Of a DNA stretch of 64,000 nt, positions 42,534 through 49,460 are shown in pieces. The stretch is from NP936 sp002726085 (GTDB lineage Bacteria > Acidobacteriota > Vicinamibacteria > Vicinamibacterales > UBA8438), in contig DASCQF010000041.1 of NCBI GenBank assembly GCA_036012905.1, forward strand, positions 16,650-80,649, in the 5' to 3' direction. Numbering within the stretch: position 1 is the stretch's first letter; every line of letters begins with the position of its first letter. A program made the position numbers and the translations under genes. A model generated the notes under the pieces. It searched no databases. It was not told where the DNA came from and was given only the letters and a program-made list of their open reading frames with translations.

Positions 42534-43703
42534 GTGAGACGTCTCCGCATCGGCGTTATCTACGGGGGCCGCTCGAGCGAGCACGCAGTGTCGCTGGCGT
42601 CGGCGGCCGCGATCTTCGCCAATCTCGACCGCGAGCGCTACGAACCGGTGCCGATCCGGATCGCGCAAGATGGCCGGTGGACTCTCGCCGAACACCCCCC
42701 GACCCTGGAATCGGCCGCCGAGACGACCGAACTCGCCCGGGTCGAGCGCGGGCGTGCAGGGCGCTCCGCGCGGGAGGTGCATCTGCTCGCCCACCCAAGC
42801 GACGAGACGATGCTGAAGGTCGAACGTGGAGTCGGCGCCGACACCGGATCGCACGACTCAGGCCACGCGATCGTCGATGCACTGACCCTCGACGTCATTT
42901 TCCCGATCGTGCACGGTCCCTACGGCGAAGACGGCACGCTGCAAGGCCTGCTCGAGCTCGCCAACATCCCCTACGTCGGCGCCGGCGTCCTCGCATCGGC
43001 TGTCGGAATGGACAAGGCGGTGATGAAAGTGCTGTTCGCCGCTCGCGGGCTGCCGATCGTGCAACACGATGTGGTATTGCGGCGAGACTGGCAGACGGAC
43101 CGCCTCGGCATCGTGTCCGGGCTTGCCGAACGCCTCCGGTTCCCGCTGTTCGTCAAACCGGCCAATCTGGGTTCGAGCGTGGGTATCTCACGCGCGGAGG
43201 ATCGCGACACGCTTTCGACCGCCGTCGATCTAGCGGCCGAGTTCGACAGGAAGATTCTGGTTGAAGAGGGCGTGACACCGTGCCGCGAGATCGAGTGCGC
43301 CGTGCTCGGCAACAACACTCCCGAGACGTCGGTGCCAGGCGAAATCATCCCGTCCCGTAGTTTCTACGACTACGAGGCCAAGTATCTCGACGACCAGTCG
43401 GAAATCGTCATCCCAGCCACGCTGACACCCGAGCAGACCAACGAAGTCCGGCGGCTCGCGATCGCCGCGTTCCGCGCCATTGACGGCGCCGGCATGGCGC
43501 GTGTCGACTTTCTGCTCGAGCGCGGCACCGACCGCATCTTCGTCAACGAGATCAACACACTCCCGGGGTTCACCACGATCAGCATGTACTCGAAGTTGTG
43601 GGCGGCCAGCGGGCTGAGCTATCCGGCGTTGCTCGACCGGTTGATTGCCCTGGCAACGGAGCGTCATGCCGAGAAGCAAGAATCGCGAACCAGCGTCTCA
43701 TAG
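42534..43703 (+). CDS. ddl: D-alanine-D-alanine ligase
   Basis: A 389-residue ATP-grasp enzyme making D-Ala-D-Ala for peptidoglycan. Blocks: RIGVIYGGRSSEHAVSLASA at the N-terminus, VIFPIVHGPYGEDGTLQGLL, the ATP-binding stretch PLFVKPANLGSSVGISRA, PSRSFYDYEAKY in the omega loop, and metal ligands in DFLLERGTDRIFVNEINTLP followed by GFTTISMYSKLW. The Tyr in YDYEAKY favours the D-Ala-D-Ala rather than the D-lactate type. The start is GTG. An insertion of about 30 residues (70-100) makes it slightly longer than E. coli DdlB, similar to DdlA. Confidence 0.95.
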   Translation: MRRLRIGVIYGGRSSEHAVSLASAAAIFANLDRERYEPVPIRIAQDGRWTLAEHPPTLESAAETTELARVERGRAGRSAREVHLLAHPSDETMLKVERGVGADTGSHDSGHAIVDALTLDVIFPIVHGPYGEDGTLQGLLELANIPYVGAGVLASAVGMDKAVMKVLFAARGLPIVQHDVVLRRDWQTDRLGIVSGLAERLRFPLFVKPANLGSSVGISRAEDRDTLSTAVDLAAEFDRKILVEEGVTPCREIECAVLGNNTPETSVPGEIIPSRSFYDYEAKYLDDQSEIVIPATLTPEQTNEVRRLAIAAFRAIDGAGMARVDFLLERGTDRIFVNEINTLPGFTTISMYSKLWAASGLSYPALLDRLIALATERHAEKQESRTSVS

Positions 43704-43791
43704 TCCCCACCGGCTACAGATTTTAGAATCACCAACCGATAACAGTCTCGGGACGAGAAGAGCGCGTTTTGACTTTTGTCGAAATTTGTGC

Positions 43792-43819
43792 TTGACACAC
43801 AAATTTTCTTGTCCATAAT
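43792..43819 (+). promoter_or_regulatory. Sigma70-type promoter of the Lys/Ala-rich protein gene
   Basis: TTGACA, a 16-nt spacer and CATAAT, in a locally AT-rich stretch. Transcription should begin near 43826, giving a leader of about 88 nt. The perfect -35 suggests strong expression. Confidence 0.8.
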
Positions 43820-43913
43820 CTACATCTGGTATGAGGGTGGGGGGCTCAGCCCACCTGTTGTGATGTTCCGGCGCAGGTAAACTCGCTGAGCGACCACATG
43901 CCAAGGAGGAAGA

Positions 43914-44036
43914 ATGGCGAAGAAGGCAGCTAAGAAGAAGACCGCGAAGAAGGCAGCCAAGAAGAAGGCTGTGAAGAAGAAGGCAACCAAGAAGGTAGCG
44001 AAGAAGGCTGCCAAGAAGGGCGGGAAGAAGCGATAG
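43914..44036 (+). CDS. Lys/Ala-rich histone H1-like small basic protein
   Basis: A 40-residue protein built almost only of Lys and Ala with a few Thr, Val and Gly: MAKKAAKKKTAKKAAKKKAV, then similar KKxAxKK units, ending GGKKR. This resembles the C-terminal tails of histone H1 and the bacterial AlgP/HctB-type proteins that bind DNA or RNA by charge. AAGGAGG lies 4 nt before the ATG. It has its own near-consensus promoter and a strong terminator 22 nt after the stop, so it is a highly expressed single gene. It probably acts in nucleoid compaction, but a role as a ribosome- or RNA-binding peptide is also possible. Confidence 0.85.
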   Translation: MAKKAAKKKTAKKAAKKKAVKKKATKKVAKKAAKKGGKKR

Positions 44037-44058
44037 ACTTTTCCTGACTTCGAAGAAG

Positions 44059-44087
44059 AGGGGGCGCTTCGTCGCCCCCTTTTTTTT
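44059..44087 (+). terminator. Intrinsic terminator of the Lys/Ala-rich protein gene
   Basis: AGGGGGCG and CGCCCCCT pair around a CTTCGT loop, followed by an uninterrupted run of eight T residues (44080-44087). It also lies just past the stop of the convergent HEAT/cyclophilin gene. Confidence 0.93.
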
Positions 44088-44093
44088 GTACGG

Positions 44094-46322
44094 TCACCGT
44101 GCCGCGTCCTGCGTCGGCGGCGTCGTGCCATCCCACACGCGCACCATCCTGATGACGTCGCCTCGCCGCAATTGGTCGACCACGTCCATGCCGGCGATCA
44201 CCGTTCCAAAGACGGTATAGCGAGCGTCAAGCTGCGGTTGCGGCGAGGCGGTAATGAAGAACTGGCTCCCGCCCGTGTCAGCCCAATCCAGCGCCATCCC
44301 GACCGTGCCCCGCAGAAACGGCAACGGACTCAGCTCGTCGCGAATGGTGTAGCCGGGCCCACCCTCGCTGTCGTTGCGCGGGTCGCCAGCCTGCATGACG
44401 TAGTTCGGCACAACGCGATGCACCAGCAGCCCGTTGTAGAAACCGGAGCGGCCGAGACGCATGAAGTTGTCGGCGGTGAGCGGCGCCTCGTTGACCGTCA
44501 GCTCGATCTGGATAGTGCCCCGATCGGTGTCAATGAAGACATGCGGTGAGACCGAGGGGGTCACGAGCTCCGCCGAACGATACGTTGCAACGGGAAATCG
44601 CAGGGGGGCCGGTCGGACTGCGGTCCCCGCGTCGCTCGACGGGTCGAGCATGGCCAGATGATGCGCCGCCCGCACGCGGACGGCCCAGTCGGGGTCTTCC
44701 ACCGCCGCCCGCACCGTGCCGATCGCCGATGGGCCGCCAATCCGGGCGAGCGCATCGATCACGGCCGCCCGCGCCAGATACGAGGGGTCGCCCGCCGCGT
44801 CCCGATACGCGGTCACCAGCGCCTCGACCGCCTGACTCGCCTCCAGGTCCCCGAGCAGTGTCGCGGCCGTCTTGCGAACCACCACGTCACTATCGAACAG
44901 TTGCGCTAGCAGCACGTCGACCGCGTTTGGAGCCCGCACGGTCACCAACGCACGGAGGACCGCCGGAATCACACGCCGGTCCTCGTCGGCGAGCATCAAC
45001 GTCAACCGGAAAGCGCCGACGTCCGGGTCGACGAAAGTGAGTGCGCTCGCCAGATCGGCCCGAACCCGCCACTCGGAGTCGGGCTGCAACCCAGACAACA
45101 CCAGAATGAAGAGATCCGGGTCGAGTCGCGCCAACCCGCGCATCGCCGCTCCACGCAGCGGCGGCCAGGGGTGCGACAACAACTCGATCATGATGTCGGT
45201 CGAGTTCTCGGCACCGACCGCCGCCAGCGCCTCGACCAGCTCCAGCAGCAACGGCTGGTCGAGATCGGGCGTCCGGAGCAACGCGCGCAACGCCGGGGCG
45301 GCCTTGGCGTCACCGAGCTCGGCCAGCGCCCGCACCGCGGTGATGACCACGCGCGCATCTCGCCGGCGCTGGTCGAGCAGCTCCACCAGCACAGGCAACG
45401 CCGAGGTGTCACCGGACGCGCCCAGCCCCCTGGCCGCGATCGCCACCCCGATGCTGCCCTGGATAACGGCCAGCGTCTTCAGCGGGCCAACCACTCGCGG
45501 GTCGTCAACACGCGTCAGCGCGTGGGCCACGGGCCACCACCACAGAATCGGACTCCCTTCCTCTGTCAGGATCGTCGCCGCCAGCGCGTCGTAAGACCCG
45601 AGCGCCGCCAGCGCGTAGATCCCGGACCTGAATGCCTCGATGCGCGGTGTGAGTGGATAGCCCAGCTCCTCGGGGTCGACGTCATAGGCTTCGGTCACGT
45701 GCATCGCAACCATCGCCTGAATCGCATCGACCGACTCGCTCGTCCCCAGCAAGCCGAGCGCCTGCGCGGCGGCCCCCTGGACGACCGGCGACACGTCCCG
45801 CAACGCCTCGACCAACGGCTCCTCCGCCGCCGGATCGCCAATCAACCCCAACCCGAACGCCGCGATCTCACGCACCTCCATCTGGGGGTCGGACAAGGCG
45901 ACGACGAGCGCCGAGACCCCGTCGGCGAGACCGACGCGCCCAATCGCCAGCGCAGACCGGCGCCGAACCGCCGCGCTGGGATCCTTGATGAGACCGAGCA
46001 GGTCCGGTGTCGCTGATCGCGGCAGACTGACCGCCCCCGGTGCGATGGAACGACCCTGGGCCGGAAGCGGATTCGAGTCGCCTCCCTCGACCGGTACAAC
46101 GTCCTCAGGCTCCGGAAGCGACGGGTCGCGCAGAAGACGCTGGTCCTCGAGCCTCAGAATCCAAGCGAGCTTCTGCTGGTAAGGGATGACGACGGGTGTT
46201 GGCGCCGGAGGAGGCGTCGACGCGCATCGCGTGACGGTGAGCCCCGAGAACAGGACGAGCAGCGCACGCCGGGCCAGGAATTGCATCGGTGTTGGCAGAA
46301 ACACCTGCGAAAGTCGCCGCAT
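44094..46322 (-). CDS. HEAT-repeat protein fused to a cyclophilin-type peptidyl-prolyl isomerase
   Basis: A 742-residue exported fusion. The N-terminus has a signal with a Cys near residue 33 (LTVTRCAS), so it may be a lipoprotein; an ATG at 46286 is an alternative start. Residues about 95-570 are HEAT/PBS-lyase-type helical repeats, such as DPSAAVRRRSALAIGRVG, DPQMEVREIAAFGLGLIGDP and DPDWAVRVRAAHHLAML. Residues about 590-740 are a cyclophilin domain: VFIDTDRGTIQIELTVNEAP, FHRV-like VHRVVPNYVMQAGDP, and GSQFFITASPQPQLDARYTV. Single-domain cyclophilins catalyse Xaa-Pro isomerisation. The fusion suggests a periplasmic foldase with a large client-binding scaffold. Confidence 0.9.
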   Translation of the reverse strand: MRRLSQVFLPTPMQFLARRALLVLFSGLTVTRCASTPPPAPTPVVIPYQQKLAWILRLEDQRLLRDPSLPEPEDVVPVEGGDSNPLPAQGRSIAPGAVSLPRSATPDLLGLIKDPSAAVRRRSALAIGRVGLADGVSALVVALSDPQMEVREIAAFGLGLIGDPAAEEPLVEALRDVSPVVQGAAAQALGLLGTSESVDAIQAMVAMHVTEAYDVDPEELGYPLTPRIEAFRSGIYALAALGSYDALAATILTEEGSPILWWWPVAHALTRVDDPRVVGPLKTLAVIQGSIGVAIAARGLGASGDTSALPVLVELLDQRRRDARVVITAVRALAELGDAKAAPALRALLRTPDLDQPLLLELVEALAAVGAENSTDIMIELLSHPWPPLRGAAMRGLARLDPDLFILVLSGLQPDSEWRVRADLASALTFVDPDVGAFRLTLMLADEDRRVIPAVLRALVTVRAPNAVDVLLAQLFDSDVVVRKTAATLLGDLEASQAVEALVTAYRDAAGDPSYLARAAVIDALARIGGPSAIGTVRAAVEDPDWAVRVRAAHHLAMLDPSSDAGTAVRPAPLRFPVATYRSAELVTPSVSPHVFIDTDRGTIQIELTVNEAPLTADNFMRLGRSGFYNGLLVHRVVPNYVMQAGDPRNDSEGGPGYTIRDELSPLPFLRGTVGMALDWADTGGSQFFITASPQPQLDARYTVFGTVIAGMDVVDQLRRGDVIRMVRVWDGTTPPTQDAAR

Positions 46323-46405
46323 GATATCACGTGGTCGGGACCGGTCGCGGAAGCCCGGCGGTCGCTCGTTCCCCTATTCGCGGGAGGCGGACCGGCTGCC
46401 CGGAC

Positions 46406-46414
46406 TGGTATAAT
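46406..46414 (+). promoter_or_regulatory. Extended -10 promoter of the deoxynucleoside kinase-like gene
   Basis: TGGTATAAT is a perfect extended -10. Only 9 nt separate it from the TTG start at 46424, so transcription should begin at about the start codon. Confidence 0.6.
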
Positions 46415-46423
46415 CGCGCCACG

Positions 46424-47062
46424 TTGGAGTTCCGCCATATCGCGATCGAAGGCCCGATCGGCGTCGGCAAGGCGGCGCTCGTGGAGCGTCTGGGCACCCG
46501 ACTCGACGCAACGGTGGTGCTCGACGACACCGACAACCCCTTCCTCGCCGATTTCGCAGCTGGACGACAGGGCGCCGCGTTCCAGGCCCAGCTGTTCTCT
46601 CTCCTGGCCCGTCACCGCCAGCAGGTCGGACTCCGCCAGTCCAGCCTGTTCAGACAGCAGACGGTCGCCGACTATCTGTTCGACAAGGACAAGATTTACG
46701 CCTATCTGAACCTGGACGACAACGAGCTGTTCATCTACCAGCGGCTGTACGATCTACTGGTCGCGGATGTCGTGCCGCCCGACCTCGTCATCTACCTCCA
46801 GATCCCTACCGCGGCGCTGCAACGCCGCGTCCGGTCGCGGGAGCGCGAGTACCGGGAGAATGGCGAACCCCCACCGGACCCGGAGTATCTGCGCGAGCTG
46901 AACGAAGCCTATACTCATTTTTTCTTCCATTACGTCTCGACCCCTCTGCTGGTCGTCGAGACCTCGCACATCGATCTCGAGTGGGGCGAGTCGGCGATAG
47001 ACGACCTGCTGAAGCAGCTGCGCGGCATGGGCCAGGGCACCCGGTATTACGTGCCGCGCTGA
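46424..47062 (+). CDS. Deoxynucleoside kinase-like protein (dNK/dGK family)
   Basis: A 212-residue protein if started at TTG 46424 (LEFRHIAIEGPIGVGKAAL). The P-loop GPIGVGKAA has Ala where the Walker A motif normally has Ser/Thr. Later blocks match deoxynucleoside kinases: FQAQLFSLLARHRQ, ADYLFDKDKIYAYLNL, the segment PPDLVIYLQIPTAALQRRV, and the lid RSREREYREN. Such kinases phosphorylate deoxynucleosides for salvage. No better start exists nearby, because upstream in-frame codons overlap the TATAAT promoter element. The Ala in the P-loop could lower or abolish activity. It is divergent from the HEAT/cyclophilin gene and 93 nt ahead of accD, with a repeat array between. Confidence 0.78.
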   Translation: MEFRHIAIEGPIGVGKAALVERLGTRLDATVVLDDTDNPFLADFAAGRQGAAFQAQLFSLLARHRQQVGLRQSSLFRQQTVADYLFDKDKIYAYLNLDDNELFIYQRLYDLLVADVVPPDLVIYLQIPTAALQRRVRSREREYRENGEPPPDPEYLRELNEAYTHFFFHYVSTPLLVVETSHIDLEWGESAIDDLLKQLRGMGQGTRYYVPR

Positions 47063-47072
47063 CGCCCGACGC

Positions 47073-47110
47073 GGGAGGAAGCAGGAGGCAGGAAACAGGA
47101 GAAGCCAGAA
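47073..47110. repeat. Heptad-type purine repeat between dNK-like gene and accD
   Basis: The plus strand reads GGGAGGAAGCAGGAGGCAGG, then AAACAGGAGAAGCCAGAAG. It is the same family as the copies at 1266, 2803, 10289 and 37181. As there, the purine-rich strand is the coding strand of the flanking genes. Confidence 0.55.
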
Positions 47111-47155
47111 GGCTCGCGAACCTTCGAAATCAACCACCTGGGATAAGCTCGACGT

Positions 47156-48073
47156 ATGGCGTGGTTCAAGAAGGCCAGGCGGCCCATGACGGCGCCGACC
47201 GAGCCCAGCCGGGTCCCGGAGGGCCTCTGGGTCAAGTGTCCGGGATGCGCGCAAATCCTGTACAACAAGGATCTCAGCGCGAACTCGAGCGTGTGCCAGC
47301 AGTGCGCTCACCACTTTCGCCTCGATGCGGCCGCGCGACTGCGCTCTCTGCTCGACGATGGTGTCTGGAAGGAGCATGATGCCGGCCTTGTTTCGAACGA
47401 CCCATTGGGATTCACGGACCGGAAGCCCTATGCCGTGCGGCTCCAAGAGGGCATGGCCGCCACCGGGTTGCGCGACGCGGTGATCACCGCCACCGGCGCT
47501 ATAGAGCGGTTCGCGGTCGAGATCGTCGCCATGGAGTACGGCTTCATCGGCGGGAGCATGGGCGTCGTGGTGGGCGAGAAGATCACTCGGGCGGTGGAGC
47601 GCTCCGTCGCGCGCCGCCATCCATTGGTCATCATCTGCTGTTCGGGTGGCGCGAGGATGATGGAGGGGACGCTCTCGCTGATGCAGATGGCGAAGATCAG
47701 CGTGGCGCTGGCGCGGCTCGACCGCGCACGCGTGCCCTATGTCGCGGTGCTCACCGACCCGACCACCGGCGGAGTGACGGCGAGTTTCGCCATGCTCGCC
47801 GACGTCAGCATGGCGGAGCCTGGGGCGCTGATCGGCTTTGCCGGCCCGAGAGTGATCGAGCAGACGATTCGACAGAAGCTTCCGGAAGGCTTTCAGCGAA
47901 GCGAGTTCCTGCTCGAACACGGCATGCTCGACATGATCGTGGACCGACGCGAGCTCAGGTCCACAATCGCACGGATGCTGAGCTTCTTGGGCGCGGCTCC
48001 GGCAGCGATGGGGCCACCTGATTCGGACCGGCGCCCGGACGCCGTGCCCCCATCCGAGCTGACGCTCGACTGA
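47156..48073 (+). CDS. accD: Acetyl-CoA carboxylase carboxyltransferase beta subunit
   Basis: A 305-residue AccD. The N-terminal zinc ribbon has CPGC and CQQC (Cys28, 31, 47, 50). The crotonase-fold carboxyltransferase domain has FIGGSMGVVVGEKITRAVE, CSGGARMMEGTLSLMQMAK, TDPTTGGVTASFAMLADV and GFAGPRVIEQTIRQKLPEGF. It transfers carboxyl from biotin to acetyl-CoA with AccA (not in the window), the first step of fatty-acid synthesis. No clear Shine-Dalgarno precedes the ATG. The accD-folC order is common in bacteria. Confidence 0.96.
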   Translation: MAWFKKARRPMTAPTEPSRVPEGLWVKCPGCAQILYNKDLSANSSVCQQCAHHFRLDAAARLRSLLDDGVWKEHDAGLVSNDPLGFTDRKPYAVRLQEGMAATGLRDAVITATGAIERFAVEIVAMEYGFIGGSMGVVVGEKITRAVERSVARRHPLVIICCSGGARMMEGTLSLMQMAKISVALARLDRARVPYVAVLTDPTTGGVTASFAMLADVSMAEPGALIGFAGPRVIEQTIRQKLPEGFQRSEFLLEHGMLDMIVDRRELRSTIARMLSFLGAAPAAMGPPDSDRRPDAVPPSELTLD

Positions 48074-48105
48074 GCCGTCACTCCCCTTCCGCCCGGTCTG
48101 GTCTC

Positions 48106-49395
48106 ATGGATTCGCTGGACGCCCTGTTCGCACTCGAGCGGTTCGGGATGAGGCCCGGGCTCGACACCATCGGTGTGCTCACCAAGGCGATGGGCGACCC
48201 GCAGTCGACGTATCGCAGCGTGATCGTGGCTGGCACCAACGGCAAGGGCTCGGTCGTGGCCATGGTCGACAGTGCACTGCGGGCCGCCGGTCATCGCGTC
48301 GGCCGCTACACCTCGCCCCACCTGAGGGATCTCGCCGAGCGCTTCGTCGTCGACGGTTCGGCGATCACCGAGCCGGCGCTGCGACGCGAAGCGGCGCAGC
48401 TCCACGAGCAGGTCGACCAGTTGCTGACCGACGGGCAGCTCCTACAGCCGCCGACTTTCTTCGAGGCCACCACGGCGATCGCGCTGTCTTGGTTCCGTCG
48501 GGCTCACGTGGATTTGGCGCTGCTTGAAGTGGGTCTGGGCGGGCAGTTCGACGCGACCAACATCGTGACGCCGATAGCCGGCGTCATCACGTCGATCGGA
48601 TTGGAGCATCGGCAGTATCTCGGCGACACGGTCGAGGCGATCGCCGCCGAGAAGGCCGGCGTCATCAAGCCCGGCATGATCGTGGTGACGACAGAGACGC
48701 GGCCGTCGGTCATGGCGCTGCTCGAGGAAACCTGCCGGCGACAGAAAGCCAGGCTGGTGCGCTCGGACGACGGTATCTCGGTGGAGGTTGCCTCACGGGG
48801 GGACCGCCCGGAGATTCAAGTGACCACACCCCGGCACGCCTATCCCCCGTTCAGGCTCGGGCTCGCCGGAGCTCATCAGGTGTCGAATGCAACCGGGGCG
48901 ATCCGCCTTCTCGAGGCGCTGTCCGCCATGGGGGTACCGGTCGGTGTCGATGCCACCGTCACCGGGCTCGCCGAGGTCGTCTGGCCGGGCCGCCTCGAGC
49001 TCCTGCAGGTCGGCGACCGTGGCGCGATCCTGCTCGACGCCGCACACAACCCGGCTGCGGCAACTGCTCTGGCGACCCACCTGCGCACGGCTTATTCAGC
49101 CGGGCTCCCGATCGTCTTCGGGGCAATGGACGACAAGGATGTCGACGGCATCGTCGCCGCGCTGGCGGGATGCGCCACCAAGTTCGTCTGCACGGCACCA
49201 GACACGCCACGGGCGGTCCACGCGGACGCGCTAGCCGAACGAGTTCGGCGGCGCGCCGGGTCGACCCCGGTCAGCGCCGAGCGAACCCCCTGGCGTGCAA
49301 TTGAGACGGCCTGGGTCGGGTCGCAGACCGTATGCGTGACCGGGTCGATATTCCTGGTCGGCGACGTGCTCTCGGCGATCGAGCAGACAAAGTGA
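48106..49395 (+). CDS. folC: Folylpolyglutamate synthase/dihydrofolate synthase
   Basis: A 429-residue Mur-ligase-family enzyme. The P-loop is VAGTNGKGSV (41-50), followed by GRYTSPHLRDLAERF. The central domain has LALLEVGLGGQFDATNIVTP and ITSIGLEHRQYLGDTVEAIA, and the C-terminal domain has the segment WPGRLELLQVG with AILLDAAHNPAA. It adds glutamate to folates and may also make dihydrofolate. It follows accD by 32 nt and its stop lies 65 nt before lptD. Length and motifs are standard. Confidence 0.95.
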   Translation: MDSLDALFALERFGMRPGLDTIGVLTKAMGDPQSTYRSVIVAGTNGKGSVVAMVDSALRAAGHRVGRYTSPHLRDLAERFVVDGSAITEPALRREAAQLHEQVDQLLTDGQLLQPPTFFEATTAIALSWFRRAHVDLALLEVGLGGQFDATNIVTPIAGVITSIGLEHRQYLGDTVEAIAAEKAGVIKPGMIVVTTETRPSVMALLEETCRRQKARLVRSDDGISVEVASRGDRPEIQVTTPRHAYPPFRLGLAGAHQVSNATGAIRLLEALSAMGVPVGVDATVTGLAEVVWPGRLELLQVGDRGAILLDAAHNPAAATALATHLRTAYSAGLPIVFGAMDDKDVDGIVAALAGCATKFVCTAPDTPRAVHADALAERVRRRAGSTPVSAERTPWRAIETAWVGSQTVCVTGSIFLVGDVLSAIEQTK

Positions 49396-49460
49396 TATTC
49401 TTCGAAGGTTCTCGCATCAATCGTCGCGCCGACACACAGAGACACACCCCCGCCTGTCGG

